Source: Neurospora intermedia (Eukaryota; Ascomycota; Sordariomycetes; Sordariales; Sordariaceae). Taken from it: a DNA stretch of 64,000 bases. This document shows, piece after piece, positions 50,201 through 63,167 of this stretch; the first letter of the stretch is position 1, and each line of letters begins with the position of its first letter. The stretch spans positions 4,092,001 to 4,156,000 of the forward strand of contig BTPP01000002.1 of NCBI GenBank assembly GCA_037102815.1. Direction: 5' to 3'. Made by a program: the position numbers and the translations under genes. The notes beneath the pieces are model-generated. The model saw only the letters and a list, made by a program, of their open reading frames with translations, searched no databases and was not told the DNA's origin.

Positions 50201-53200
50201 ATTATTAGAATAATATTAATGCTTTTTTATTTATATATATTGAAATTGTCCTGGATATACATTAAATTTCGCCGATTATTGTACCGGAATTTCGCTAATA
50301 ATTAATTAAAGTTTATCCTAAGGATTTTAAGTATATTAAAATTCTCCGGCTAATTAATAAAGTTAATATTCTAAAGTATATTTATATATAATAATCGGGA
50401 AAGCGCCTAAATCTACCGGCGGGCCCCTATCTACTCGAGGATAGGTTACTTTACTATATTAACTATTAAAACGTACGTCGGCTATATATTCTTCGGATTT
50501 ATATATAAAAGATATTAGAGTTAGTATATAATAAGAAATACTATTTTAGAATTAATTAAATAATAAATAATTTAGTATACTTCTATATAAGGCGAAAGAC
50601 TTAAATAGTACGCAAATATATTAAATATTACGAAGTTTATTATTAAAATTAGTAGGATAGGTAGCCGACCCTTAGAGAATTACTACTAATTTAGACATTC
50701 CTAAGGCCGTTTTATATAATTACTATAAATTTTATTACTAATATACCGATAATTAAAACGGCCGGTATTATATAGGCTCTAAAAGGTTTCTTAGAATTTA
50801 ATACTATATATACTATTATTTACAAATTTAGTAAGAAGGTATTATTTATAATTAAATATTCTATTTATAATATGTAGGAATAAATTAAAGTATTACTTCG
50901 GACTTTATAGTTTTATAATTAGGGTTTACTAATAATTATTATTAGCGACCAAAATCCTAAATTTATTTCTACTATTTAGAGGAGTATTTTCGAAGTATTA
51001 ATTATTAATTTACTATTTTTAACGGTTTACTACGTTTAAACGGATAGATAATCGAAAAGAATAAATTAGACTATTAAAATAACTATTTATATATAGTATA
51101 CAATAAGTATTATTCCTTAAATGTTAATATTAATAGTATTACAATACAATTTGAATAATACTATTCAATTTACTATTAGGTTATTATTAAATAAGTTAAT
51201 ATATAGTTTTAAGCTATAAACGGCCTTTAATCTACTTATACTGGATAATTAGGAAGCTACTATAGTAGAGTCTTTAATTATTATTTATTAAAAATATTAA
51301 TTCGAAGTTGTAGAACTTATTAATTGGGTTAAAATAACTATTAAAGAATAATATAATTCTAAATATTCTCTAATAATATTCAACGTAAGTAATAAAATTT
51401 ATTTATATTTAAATAAAGGTTATTATTTACTTAGAAGTCCGAAGAAGAAGTAGTTAATAGAGAAAATAGGCCCTTATCGGATTCTTAAGAAAATTAGCCT
51501 ATTAACTTATAAATTCGACTTACTTAATACTTAATATACTTATCCTATTATTTCCGTAGTATATTTTTATAAGCTAGCGCAAAATTCCGATCCTTTTAAT
51601 TGTAAAATTCTATTACTATTGCCGGTTAAAGTTAATGGCTAAGAGGAATAAGAGGTTGAAAATCTTATAATTAAAAGTTAAGGACCGTTAAATGTATAGT
51701 ATTTAGTTAAATAAATTAAGTATTAAAATAAGGATAATATATAGGAATCGTATAATAAATTTATAAGGAATTCGAAGGAGTTAATAAAGGACTTTAATAT
51801 AGAATATTTGCTAAAACTACTATTTAAAGGTAATTGTAGAAGGGTAGTTTAGTATATTAGTAATATAATTTAATAGAGGCGCTATTAAAATAAATAAAGG
51901 AAATAACTGTTTTTTCGCTAAAAGAGGGGGAAGTTACTAGAAACTATAAAAATTTAAGAGTTTTTTCCTTTATTTTACATTTTATTTTCTTTTTCGTTAT
52001 ATATTTCCGTAAGAAATTATATTTTCTATAATTTTCTATTAAAATTTCTAAAATTCTATTCAAAAGTATATTTAAATAGAAATAAACTTAGTACTAATAA
52101 TATATAAAATAATATACTGTACGCTACTTATAACTTCGATTAAAATATTTTCTATTTTAATTAAATAGGTAAATATAATTATATAGAGGCAACAGTAACT
52201 ATAATTATATATAGTAAACGGCCCCGGTAAGTAGGTACTTGTAAAGGAAGAGTTTTAGTACGTATATACAATTTTTAAAAGAAATTAAAATTATTTAACT
52301 ACTTTCACCTTCTCTCCTTCTTACTCTAATAACCTTATTACTACCTATTTGGTCTTTATAATACTTAATTCTACTATAATTCTCATTATATAATAATCTT
52401 ATTAAATTAATTATTATTTATTAATTTACCTTATTTTATATTCGCTAATTACAACCTTAGTATATTAAAATAATTAATATTAATATAAAATCCCCGCTGC
52501 CGGTTAATAATATAATTATTACCCTTAATAATTAAATTAATAGTTCTAACTACGATAGTAACCTATATAGTTTTATTATAAATTAGTAGTTCGCTCTATA
52601 ATTATTCGAATATAACCCCTAGTTCGGTATATTAATTAATATAATAAAATACTTCAATTATTATACTATTAATAGTATTCCTAATAAGATTATTAATTTA
52701 GGAATTAATAGTATATATATTGTATTATCCAATTTTATAGCCGATTTTATTAAATAGATAAACGTAATCCCGTTTAAATAATTCTTTAATTATATCCGTT
52801 ACAAATATATCGTTAATATATTTAATAACCTTGGTTAAAATTGCACCCCCTATAATCCGTTTACTCGCCTCCCTAAGTCTTTCGGTACTACTTAGGGCGT
52901 TCTAATATATAACCCCAAAAAGACGGATAATAGTAAACGTATAGTACTAATTTTAACCGCCAATTATCTCTTTATACTATACGAAAATAAACTATACTCT
53001 ATTTTATATAATACTATCGATCGTATAAACGAATTAATCGACCTAAATATAGTAATTTTATATTTTATTAAGGGTAATTTTACTTATTTTACGCTTATAT
53101 TCTTATTAAACGGACTCCCTAAGGACTTAATTCTTAATAATTATTATAGACCCTAGTAGGAGTAAATATCTAATATTATTATTAATTTCAATAATATTTA

Positions 53201-54764
53201 AATTTAAGAATTGTATTCTAATAGAAAGTTCGACCTAATTTATATAATAATAATTAAATTTAGCGACGCTATCTTCGGAAGAAGATATATAAAAAAATTT
53301 ATTACTACTAATAAATATTTCTAAATACGCTTCCTACCGGCTCTCTATATAATTTATTCTAACGGCCGTATTATTAGGAGTAGCGATTTTAATTTCTTTG
53401 AAATTTGGGAATATAAGGAAATTATTTAATTAATTAGTAAAACTTGTAAAGTTTTACAATTAATAGCTAAACCGGCCTCTATCCTATCTTATATTAAAAC
53501 CCTAACTGCTAAAGTAATTCTGAAAAAGGTATATAAAGCTCTAACCCGAATTGTACAATCCTACTCGGCTACTATTAATAAAAATAATAATAAAGGAAAA
53601 ATATATCCGACCTTCGTTAATATTTTTATTAACTATAATAAAAATTATATTAATCTTAGTATTAAAATCGATTAAGAATTACGTATAGAAATTAAAAAGA
53701 TTATTAAAATATATATAAAGAATAAGGAAGAATATAAGAGATAGTTTGCTAGTAATTACTCTTTTTTATAATATAAATTGGTTTATAATACTAAAGTAAT
53801 TTTTAACTTTACTTTTAATAAGAAATATAATAATAATATTAATTTTACCGATTATATTCCTTCGAAGGCGATATTATTTACTATCTAATATTCCAATTAT
53901 AATATTAAACTTCCTAAGTAGATTAGTAATTTACTAAATAAATTTAATTATCTTTATTACGCTTAAGTAATACCTGCTAAATCGGCTTTAAATAAATTTC
54001 CTATAATTAAAAAAATAATTAACTATACTATTGAAATTAATAGAAAACCTATAATAATTATTAATTTTATTTTTTGCAAAGAAATTGAAGGAATATTAAC
54101 GAACGTTTTAAAAAAATAAACTATAATATTAATAATTTCCAACGAATATTAGGGAAGAATTATATAAATAATATAAGTAGAATTAATATCCCTTTATACT
54201 AAATTTAAAAAAGTATAAAAGTTTTATATTTAATATTATTCTGCAACCTTATTTATTAATAAAACCTATATACTTAATACTCTTCCTAATATTACTACCC
54301 TTCGTAGTATTTATTCTAGTAACCTTTCGCTTTAATCTATACTTAATTTAATTAGATTATCTAATAAACTTTATACTATATTAATTCGCTTAAGCTTTTA
54401 TTTCGATACTTTATTTTCTACCTATTCCCCTTATTATAATTACCTTCCTACCGATTAAGAGTAGGAGGACTCTCTACTAGGATATAAATATTCCTATTAA
54501 AATATATATTATATAAACGAGAATAATAAAATAAAGGAGAATAAATTTAATAATTACTTACCTCGTTACAGATATAGTTACTAAAGGATTAGTATTAAAT
54601 TATTGAACTATATACTCTATTCGGGTAGGCGTACGTTTTTATATCTATTAACTAATTTAAATATAGGCGAATAAATAGAGATTCTAATAAATAACCGGAT
54701 CTTTTATATATATAATTAAATTTAATAATATCGTATAAATAGCGAGCACTCTTCTCCTTTTATC

Positions 54765-54774
54765 GAGGGGGAAA
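54765..54774 (+). other. Polypurine tract of copy B
   Basis: GAGGGGGAAA abuts the 3' LTR, equivalent to 36759-36768 in copy A. Confidence 0.8.
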
Positions 54775-55113
54775 TATTATAGGGTATTCTTAATAAATAT
54801 TTAAATACTCTATTTTATTATAATAACGGTTCGTTAAAGTATATAGTTTATTATATAAGAGTATTCGTTCTATTAACCTTTATTAAAGTTAACGGATTAT
54901 TAATTTATATTATACTAACTTTATATTTATTTTACTTATACTTAGTAAAGTCGTATGCGAGGTCCTAAGTTGAGGCTCGCGATAGGTTTTGTCTTTAGTT
55001 TCCTTTAATAAGACTATCGTCAATCGTTATATACTATTGCTCTATCCAATAACCAATTGCTCACTCTATTATTCTCTATTGTCATTACTTGTGAAGCATA
55101 TCTTCGCGTAACA
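54775..55113 (+). repeat. 3' LTR of copy B (339 bp)
   Basis: Ends CGCGTAACA, keeping the canonical CA terminus that is TA in the other three LTRs. Followed directly by GCCCC. Confidence 0.93.
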
Positions 55114-55118
55114 GCCCC
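55114..55118. repeat. Right target duplication GCCCC of LTR copy B
   Basis: Exact copy of 43864-43868. Confidence 0.9.
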
Positions 55119-55760
55119 TCCCGTAAGCCGCTGTAAATATAGAGCTAGAAATAAAGGGTATTGAAAGTCTCTTTATATATACGAAATTCGTTAAAGAAAA
55201 AGTTATTTAATATTTAGAAGTAGGATTCTACTACTAATATAAGAAATAAGGCGATTATTTAGTAGTAAACTAGTTAAACTTTATTTAATGGTATTAGGTT
55301 GTATAATATAAGAATATATAAAATAATAATAGTACTAGAGGTAACGAATTATATTTATATTTAAAAATCCTTATACTCTTCGTCCTTATTGTTGCGTACT
55401 ATATTCAAAATTAGAAAATTAACCGAGCTAGGAAAATCGATAAAATTAATAAAATTACTATATAAACAAAAAAAGTTGGAAGGATTTGGAGGAGAAGGTT
55501 AATTTAAGTAAATTAGGTAGTAGATAGCTATTTATTAGTATAACGGTATTTAGAATTGACTAACTTCCAACTTTTCCAACATACATATATTAATAATAAT
55601 AATAAGGCGCTATAATATAGGGTATATACGTTAGATATTAAAGTTCAACTATAGTCCTTACTATATTACAGCTCAAAATCGAAGCGTAGTACAATAAGGA
55701 AATCGGTTAAGAATTAAGGAGATTCTAGCCTTCTAATTAGTCAAATCGACGATTTAGAAA
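55119..55760. other. RIP-mutated flank right of copy B
   Basis: AT-rich DNA continuing the copy B target. It includes a perfect 12 bp inverted repeat, AAAAGTTGGAAG at 55471-55482 and its reverse complement at 55564-55575. AT-richness ends abruptly near 55760. Confidence 0.6.
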
Positions 55761-57646
55761 AAGTGCAGGTGGTTGCAGGTGGTTGCAGCGACCTGCATGA
55801 AAATTAACCATTCTTACTGGGAATTGCCGAACACTGCGCAGTTCAGTAAGCCAGTATGCTTACTACGACCCGAACCCTGCAAATCTAAATACCCTCTAAC
55901 TTTTTACTACGGTAACGAACACGCCCTGAAGCTCTTTCCTCACCTCCAGCAGAAAGGGTCACCGCATGGCTCAACATTGAGGCGAAACGGTTCAACAAAA
56001 CACACAAGAGAAGGTTATGGATCGATGTCTCAAGACTCTCGGGAACAGAGACCGATCGAAAGGGGAGTGCACGAGTGGTACAGTCATGCAGTGTAACAGA
56101 AGTGTAGGTAATAAGCTTCTTGTCGGAGAGTGTGAGAGTTTAAAGAAGCCGACTGCCTACCTCCTCTTGGTCTGACCGCTAAGACGATCCAACAAACAGG
56201 TCTCATGCCCAATATGCGCGGGCAAGATGATCCTCCGTTGTCATCACCTCAAGCCTCAAGATAACTGGAGGGTACCCGAGCCAGCGCCTACAAACAAGTA
56301 AACAGTGGACAAAACCTTGGCCAGGCCCTTTTACCACCTCATTGTGGTTTATCATCGTCAATGATCACCGGACACCCCTCCTGCCCTCCTGCCGTCTCTC
56401 CTTTTTTTATGGTGTCTGCTCGGGCATGCGATGTTTGCCTTGATCTACATACACCATCACCTCCTCGTGCCCGTCTCGGGAAGCTCCTTTTCCCGGGCAT
56501 CTTACCCCTCCTCTTCCCAAACTGTCGGGTATCATGATGTGACTTCACCCGTATTGGTGTAAGGCCATGCATCCCGCCCATTCGGGTCGTTTATCGCAAT
56601 GCTCGTTTTGTCAACTTCCCCAACACTTACCTACCCCCCTGTCTCCATGAGACTTGTGTTTCCCACACCACTTCTTTTATCTCCTTTTTGCTCATCAACT
56701 TCCTGATGACACTATTCTTTGATCTTCGCATCCCTCTTGTATATTCGTATCTATACGACTTTCTTAGTATTTATTGTATTTTTACATATCTATTTTCTGG
56801 CGACCTGGCGTGCCGTTTCTTGTGCGAAACAATCTTCGACCCCTTACGACAGACATATGGGATGCTTAAGTGAAGAGGAAAAAGAGGACTACCAACATGA
56901 GACCAACCACACATGTTTAAATTACTACCTGACTGGCTAGCTGACTACAGGACCTGCGACACAGTTGGTTGTTTGGAAATCTATACATGTCAATTCACTT
57001 GCACAGTCCTGTACGTTATCGATTTGAGACGTACATGCGTCTCTCACACACACCGCCCGCTCGCTCGACAGATAGTCACGTAGGCCACTCCCTCGGTACT
57101 GTATCAATCAAGAACAGCGTGCAAAAATATGGCGTCGTCGGATACGGACGTTGGCGCCGAAGGTAGGTACGCACACGTGTAAGGTATGTAGCGAAACGGC
57201 GAGGAAGGGAGAGAGGTGGAGAAATTAAGACGGAGACGGAGATACAGAAACGTGATCTCTTGCCAGCACTGCTTTACAACCGCTGTCTGCCTGTCTCCCC
57301 GAGCGCTTGGTTCCTTTTCAATCGCAAAACGTGAACCGAGAAAAGTGCTGCTGGTAATGTAGTGATTAGTGACACAGAGATGCGCCACTCATAAAACTAA
57401 GCACGACGCGACTATAACTGGGAAGAGAATGAAAAGGAAAAGGACGCTGCACTGAAGGGTAGTAATACGTCCTGCTTGTTGTGATGTTATAGAAGATGGT
57501 TGTAGTATAACTCTTTCCACAATGTCCAAATAACTAGCAAAAGGCGCCTTGAGTTCCCGTGACACGCCAAGTTGAGTAAACATCTGGCCCTAGCAGAATT
57601 ACAGCCCAAAATACAGAAATTTTGCAAAGGTTGAGCCAGCCACAGA
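55761..57646. other. Normal-composition intergenic region
   Basis: DNA between the end of the AT-rich block and the stop of the polymerase-subunit gene. It begins with a small duplication (GCAGGTGGTT twice, 55764-55785). No frame has recognisable motifs. The part closest to 57646 presumably holds that gene's 3' untranslated region. Confidence 0.45.
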
Positions 57647-59178
57647 CTATTTCTTAGAGAAGAACGACATAATGTTACCCTGCCCCTTGGGCGCAGGCTT
57701 CTTCGCTTTCCCGGCCGCCGCGGGTGGCGCCGAGTTCGTAACCTTGGGCTTTGGTTTGGCGGCTGGCGGAGCCTCATCCTCGGAGAAGGACTCCCAAGCA
57801 GGTTCCTGTATGGTGACTGCGACGACACGTCAGTATCCATGCGACTATGGTCATACGGTGGCCGGGCTATCAAGTGTAACTTACCCAGATATCCTTGATC
57901 ATCCATAATCTGCTTCTTCTTCATCACCCTCCTCTTTCCGCGCCTCCTTCCATCCCCACTTGTCGTCACGATCTCCTTTTCCTCCTCTCTGGCAACCTCA
58001 GCCTTGGCGGGTGGCTCCTCGACGACGGGCTCTTCTTCTTCCTCTTCCTCTGGGGCGAGAGAATCAGCTGCCTCTTCCATGTCCTCGTCTTCGTCGTCCT
58101 CCATCATTCTCCTCAGTTCCTCTTCACGCTCCTTCTTGCTCTTCCTCGTAGAAACGGCACCGGGTTTTGGCAACGGAACGTCATCGTCATCCTCTCCATC
58201 GTCTGACAGGGCAGCAGATGTTTCCTCGGCAGCAGTTATAGACTTTTCCGACGTCTTGGCCTTCTTGGGCAGGGAAGCGGCCTTGGAGAAGGCTTGCATG
58301 ATACCAGAAGCGGCGGAGGTATTACGTTTGAGTGATGGCGCAGGTTTCTTGGTGGTGGCAGTCGGTGCTTCGGGTTCCATCGCCGGTGCAGCAGATTTGC
58401 TCTCCTCCTGGGGCTTTGCTGGTGCGGTGGCAGGGGCAGGCGCTGGCGATGGTTTAGCGGGTGCCGTCTTGGTGGGCGCTGCTTTGGTCTTCGACTCTTG
58501 CTTGGCGGGTGCGGCAGCCTTGAGCCCCAGTCCCTTTCTTTCTCTTCGGCGTACGTGAGAGTTGACGATGGGACGGGGCCGTGGCTTCTTGGCATCATCC
58601 TTGATGGCTAGCGCACTTTGAGCGGCATCAACAAGCAGCGTAAGATCCTTGGCTGGGTGAGGTCCGACGCTGTAGACATGTATCGATGATATCGTCTCGT
58701 ACTCTTTGAGGACGTCTGCTAATCGCTCCTCCTGGACAAGTACGAGAGTGTATGAGGGCACTTCTTCGTCATCAACCGGGTCCGCGTCGGGAAGCGAACT
58801 AGGCAAGTCGATGTCCATGGCGTTGCCATTTTGATTCTGGACAGACTTCTTGATACCGTATAGCAGGTAGGTGGCATAGACAGTCCCGGGCTTCTTGCTG
58901 CTCTGGGTCTTGTGGAAATCATAGAGCATTCTACTTGGTGTAAGTCATTGCTAAATTGTTGAATCTTCCGCTCATTAACTTACTGTTTCGCTACATTGGG
59001 GTGTACACGCAAGGCCCGACTCAGCAAGCGATAGGTGACCTGAAGTATGGTCTCATGTTAGTCGCGGCTCTGCACCTTTCAGCTTCAATGCCATCAACGA
59101 CTTGTAATCGGGTGGGTGACCTACCACCTTGTCCTCACTGAGGATATTCTCGGCCAAGTACGTCTTGTAATCCTCCAT
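57647..59178 (-). CDS. cdc27: DNA polymerase delta third subunit (POLD3/Cdc27 type)
   Basis: Four exons on the minus strand, 59178-59125, 59039-58984, 58930-57885 and 57816-57647, give 441 residues; introns are 85, 53 and 68 nt with GTAGGT, GTAAGT and GTAAGT donors. The N-terminus MEDYKTYLAENILSEDK, then VTYRLLSRALRVHPNVAKQM and LYDFHK, matches the winged-helix start of Cdc27/POLD3, which binds the second subunit of polymerase delta. The middle is a long Ala/Pro/Lys-rich and acidic linker. The C-terminus has WESFSEDE and ends in a PCNA-interacting box, QGNIMSFF at about 431-438. It serves as the nuclear replication processivity link between polymerase delta and PCNA. The unspliced frame runs past the last donor into unrelated residues; only splicing recovers WESFSEDE and the PCNA box. 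It is divergent from the MCD4 gene. Confidence 0.93.
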
Positions 59179-60010
59179 GGCGAGAACAAAGCGTGTATTG
59201 ATCTGAAGACACTTCCTTTGTTACCAGTGAGTGATAGCTTGAGCCGATCAAACTCGATGGAGTCAAGGTGGAAGTTATCAAAAGAGCAAAAGCCGATAAA
59301 TGATTGATGTCTGAGGCGCGTCGTCGACGTGAATTTGCCCGGCAGGCAAGCCAGCGCTCCCCGCGAAGTCACGTTTAGCGGCTTTGGTTGGTTTCTAGAG
59401 TGGCGCCCGTGCGGCCCCTGGTTCTCATCTCTCCCCTCCGCAGGGGAAGGAGCACCCAAAAGCACCTCACTACTGTAGGTAGGTACCTAAGTAGCCGAAA
59501 CTGACCGACAGACACTCTGACAGGCTGCCTGACAGTTGGCGTGCACCCTGACGGGCCACGGGTTTCAGTATTCCGGGGCTGCCATGCGGTGCAGGTACCT
59601 CACTGGCTCAACGCCTAGCCTGAACAGCTCCCCCCCCCCGTCGTGGTGGCATTGGCACCATGAATCGCAACTGGAATCTCGAGCTTTACGCAGTCCCTTG
59701 ACTTTTTTCTTCTTCTATTTTTGGCAGCTTAGCTTTGGTTGATCTTCTTCCAAGTGCCTTGAGGGCCTCTGTGACCCTTTTCCTTCGCTTCAACCAGCTG
59801 TGTTAAAACTCCCCAGCTCTGCTTCGCGTCCAGGGCATACCATTGAACGAAGCCCCCCCTAACTTTGTCGACATCCAACTGCTGCGCCATGATGCGCCCG
59901 ACTTGATATCCACGATTCGCATATACAACAGAGCTCGATATAGTAATTGTACAGATTCACGAATACGTCCATCCTTAGACGGCCATTTTTGGCCCTAAAT
60001 CGACTTCATC
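59179..60010. promoter_or_regulatory. Divergent promoter region of the polymerase-subunit and MCD4 genes
   Basis: 832 bp shared by two divergent housekeeping genes. It contains a TAGGTAGGTACCTAAGTAG word near 59477, a C9 run near 59631 and pyrimidine-rich patches near 59700. A five-codon upstream frame lies before MCD4 (separate entry). Confidence 0.55.
59888..59905 (+). other. Possible upstream ORF before MCD4
   Basis: ATGATGCGCCCGACTTGA encodes five residues and ends 105 bases before the MCD4 start. If the transcript begins upstream of it, it could reduce initiation. The transcript start is not known from sequence. Confidence 0.3.
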
Positions 60011-63000
60011 ATGGCGGCCTTTCCACGGTTCAGGTTTCTGGCCATCGCCGTCATCTTCCACTTCGCCTATATCTTTTCCATCTTCGACATCTACTTTGTC
60101 AGTCCCATTGAGACTGGCATGCGCTTATTTAATGTTCAACGACCCCCAAATCGCAGTGCGCCAGCGGACCGGCTGGTTCTGTTCGTAGGTAAGTGGGCTA
60201 CTCCGAGCCTAATGTGTTGCGGCCAAAAGCTAACCACATGATCATTCTTCCAGGAGACGGCTTGCGCGCCGACAAGGCCCTTCAGTCCCACCCTGAACCA
60301 TATCCCAAATCCGATGCCGATCTGACTCCGAGACCTCTCGCCCCCTATTTGCGATCAAAGATCTTGGAACAGGGAACCTTTGGTGTCTCCCATACGCGTG
60401 TGCCGACCGAATCTCGACCCGGTCATGTTGCCCTCATCGCCGGTCTGTACGAAGACGTGTCAGCCGTTACGACAGGATGGAAGTTGAACCCGGTCAACTT
60501 TGACAGCTTGTTCAACCGCAGTCGGCATACGTGGAGTTGGGGCAGCCCGGATATCCTACCAATGTTCGAGCAGGGAGCTGTCCCGGGGAGGGTTGACGCC
60601 TACACGTACGGACACGAGTTCGAGGATTTCTCATCCGACGCCACCCAGCTTGACCTCTGGGTCTTTGACCATGTAAAGGATTTCTTTGCTGAGGCCCGCA
60701 GGAACAAGACGCTTGCTGAGGCGCTTCGCCAAGACAAGATTGTCTTCTTTCTGCATCTGCTAGGCTTGGATACTACTGGTCATTCATACCGCCCTTACTC
60801 GAAGGAGTACCTCAACAACATCAAGATTGTGGATCAGGGCGTGAAGGAGGTTGCTGAGCTCTTCCGCGACTTCTACCGCGATGGTAGGACTGCGTTTGTA
60901 TTTACCGCGGACCACGGCATGAGCGATTGGGGAAGCCATGGTGATGGTCACCCAGACAACACACGGACCCCCCTGATTGTTTGGGGTTCAGGGGTTGCCA
61001 AGCCTCAGTTGTACCCAGGCGAAGTGGCGCCCGGCCATGATGAGTACTCTGCAGACTGGAACCTGGACCACGTTAGGAGACATGATGTCGCTCAGGCTGA
61101 TGTTGCTGCTCTCATGGCCTACCTTGTTGGCGTTGAGTTTCCTGCCAACTCGGTCGGCGAACTCCCCCTGTCGTACCTTGCTGCCGACATCAAGGAAAAG
61201 GCTGAGGCCTCGCTGGTGAACGTGCAGGGTATTTTGGAGCAGTACCGGGTGAAGGAGGAAAAGAAGAAAGCCACCGAGTTGAAGTATAGGCCGTATCAGC
61301 CATTCGGAGAAAATGGCCTGTCCCCGGAACGTCGCGTTGCCGAGATTCGCCAGCTCATTGACGCTGGTCGGTATGAGGAAGCTATCGAAGAATCAGCTGC
61401 CCTTATGAAGGTCGGTCTCGGTGGCTTGAGATATCTCCAGACCTACGACTGGCTGTTCCTGAGAGCGCTCATCACCATCGGTTATCTTGGCTGGATCGCC
61501 TATGCTCTTACAACAGTCGTTGATTTGCACGTCCTACATGGTCGTGTGCGACCGTCGAGAACGCTTGGCGGGAGCTTGTTCTTTACATCGGTTCTCGTCG
61601 CTCTTTATGCGTCCTTCGTCATTTCCAAGTCACCTCTCACTTACTATGTCTATGCCTTCTTCCCGGTCTTTTTCTGGGAGGAAGTTTATGCGCGTCGCGA
61701 AAGTCTGGCGGCAGGTCGCAAGGAGTTGCTTGGCCATATCAACTCCGGTGGAAGTGTGGCTTCATTCGTGCTCAACAGCGCGCTTTATGTTGGCGTCATT
61801 GAATCGCTTGCCCTGGGCTACATTCACCGCGAGATTCTTTCCGTTCTCTTCGTGCTAGGTTCCTTCTGGCCTTTTACCCACGGCCTGTCGTTCCTCAAGA
61901 AGCATGGGGCGCTGTCTGCCACCTGGTTCTCCTCTTGTGTCGCCATGAGCACGTTCACGCTTCTACCAGCGATGAAGGCAGAGAACGTCAATCTCATGTT
62001 CGTACACCTACCCCTACTTGTTGTTTTCTCCCACCCACTAATTGGTGTATAGTACGATCGGAGGCGTATTGATGGTCATCATCGGCCTTCTTTACCTTAT
62101 CTTCGAGGACTTTGTCCTCGCGGACTTCTCATGGAACGCGAAACCTACTTCCAGGAACCACCTATCCAGGTCACTCGTCGGTATCCAAGTGGGCCTCACT
62201 GTACTTTCCATCGTCATCACTCGCTCCAGTGCCCTTTCGCTGCAGGCCAAGCAAGGCCTTCCTCGCGGCAATCAAATTATGGGTTGGGTTACTCTCGGTA
62301 AGTCCTCGCAATGCCTGCCACAGCTGGTAACTCTTCTCTAATCCAAGTTCAACAACAGTCGCATCACTACTCATGCCCTTGGCCTACCGTTTGCAGCCCA
62401 ACAACCACTACATGCACCGGATCCTCGTCATCTTCCTCACCTGCGCTCCGACATTTGTCATCCTTACCATCTCCTACGAGGGCCTCTTTTACCTCGTCTT
62501 CTCCGCTCTTCTCGTGAGCTGGGTTCGCCTCGAACACGCAGTTCAGAATTTCACCTCCTCCAAGGCACCACAAATTACCGCCACCAAGAAACCAACAACA
62601 ACCACAGAATCCCACCTCCCCGCTCCCTTCCGCCCTCTCACCCTCCACGACGCCCGCGTTGCCCTCTTCTTCTTCATTCTCCTTCAGTCGGCCTTCTTCT
62701 CAACCGGCAACGTTGCCTCCGTCTCCTCCTTCTCCCTCGACTCGGTCTACCGTCTCATCCCCATCTTCGACCCCTTCTCGCAGGGTGCCATGTTGATCCT
62801 CAAGCTGATGATCCCCTTTGCCCTCATCAGCGCCAACCTAGGCATCTTGAACAAGCGTCTCGGCGTGGCCCCTTCGGCCCTGTTCATGGTGGTCATGGGC
62901 ATCAGTGACATCTTGACGCTGTACTTCTTTTGGGTGGTCAAGGATGAAGGCAGCTGGCTGGAGATTGGAAGCACGATTAGTCACTTTGTCATTGCGAGCT

Positions 63001-63167
63001 TGTTGTGCGTGTTTGTGAGCGCGTTGGAGCCGATTAGTGCGGCGTTTATTGCCGGGGTGGAGGTTGGAGAGGAAAGGGAACTAAAGGAGGAGGGTAAGGT
63101 GGCGGAGAAGGTGGTGGAGAAGGTTAATGAGGCTGTTGAGGGGTTGGTCGGTGGTGGCGATAGTTGA
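60011..63167 (+). CDS. mcd4: GPI ethanolamine phosphate transferase 1 (MCD4 type)
   Basis: Exons 60011-60188, 60254-61997, 62053-62297 and 62359-63167 give 991 residues, close to the usual family length. MCD4 adds ethanolamine phosphate to the first mannose of GPI precursors in the ER membrane. A signal-anchor segment lies near residues 8-30. The lumenal alkaline-phosphatase-fold domain shows GDGLRAD (D61), TESRPGH with the likely catalytic Thr111, GLDTTGHSYRP (D232, H236), and TADHGMSDWG (D279, H280) followed by GDGHPDNTRTP. These are the metal ligands of the nucleotide-pyrophosphatase superfamily. About a dozen membrane segments follow from residue 470 on, and the tail is charged. Introns are 65, 55 and 61 nt. 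The second has an unusual GTTCGT donor, chosen because it joins ENVNLI to the GGVLM segment in frame. Confidence 0.95.

Larger units (their letters stand above)
43869..55113 (+). mobile_element. LTR retrotransposon copy B, Ty3/Gypsy type, full length, broken (RIP)
   Basis: An 11.25 kb fossil, collinear with copy A throughout (offset about 18.0 kb). It has 339 bp LTRs at 43869-44207 and 54775-55113 and a perfect target duplication GCCCC. The parts are the same: gag-like, knuckle-like patch, protease, reverse transcriptase (box near 49.17 kb), RNase H, integrase, then the same unidentified 3' extension and a purine tract at 54765-54774. It looks somewhat more AT-rich than copy A. It is whole in structure but broken by RIP at a very large number of sites. 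The different target duplication shows it inserted independently rather than by segmental duplication. Age cannot be set from the LTRs because of RIP. Confidence 0.92.

Noticed and set aside
25860-55113. Dating the LTR elements from LTR divergence
   Set aside because: Differences are almost all C/T and G/A from RIP, so they do not measure time since insertion.
25860-55113. The two LTR copies as one segmental duplication
   Set aside because: Their target duplications differ (TTAGC and GCCCC) and their flanks are unrelated.
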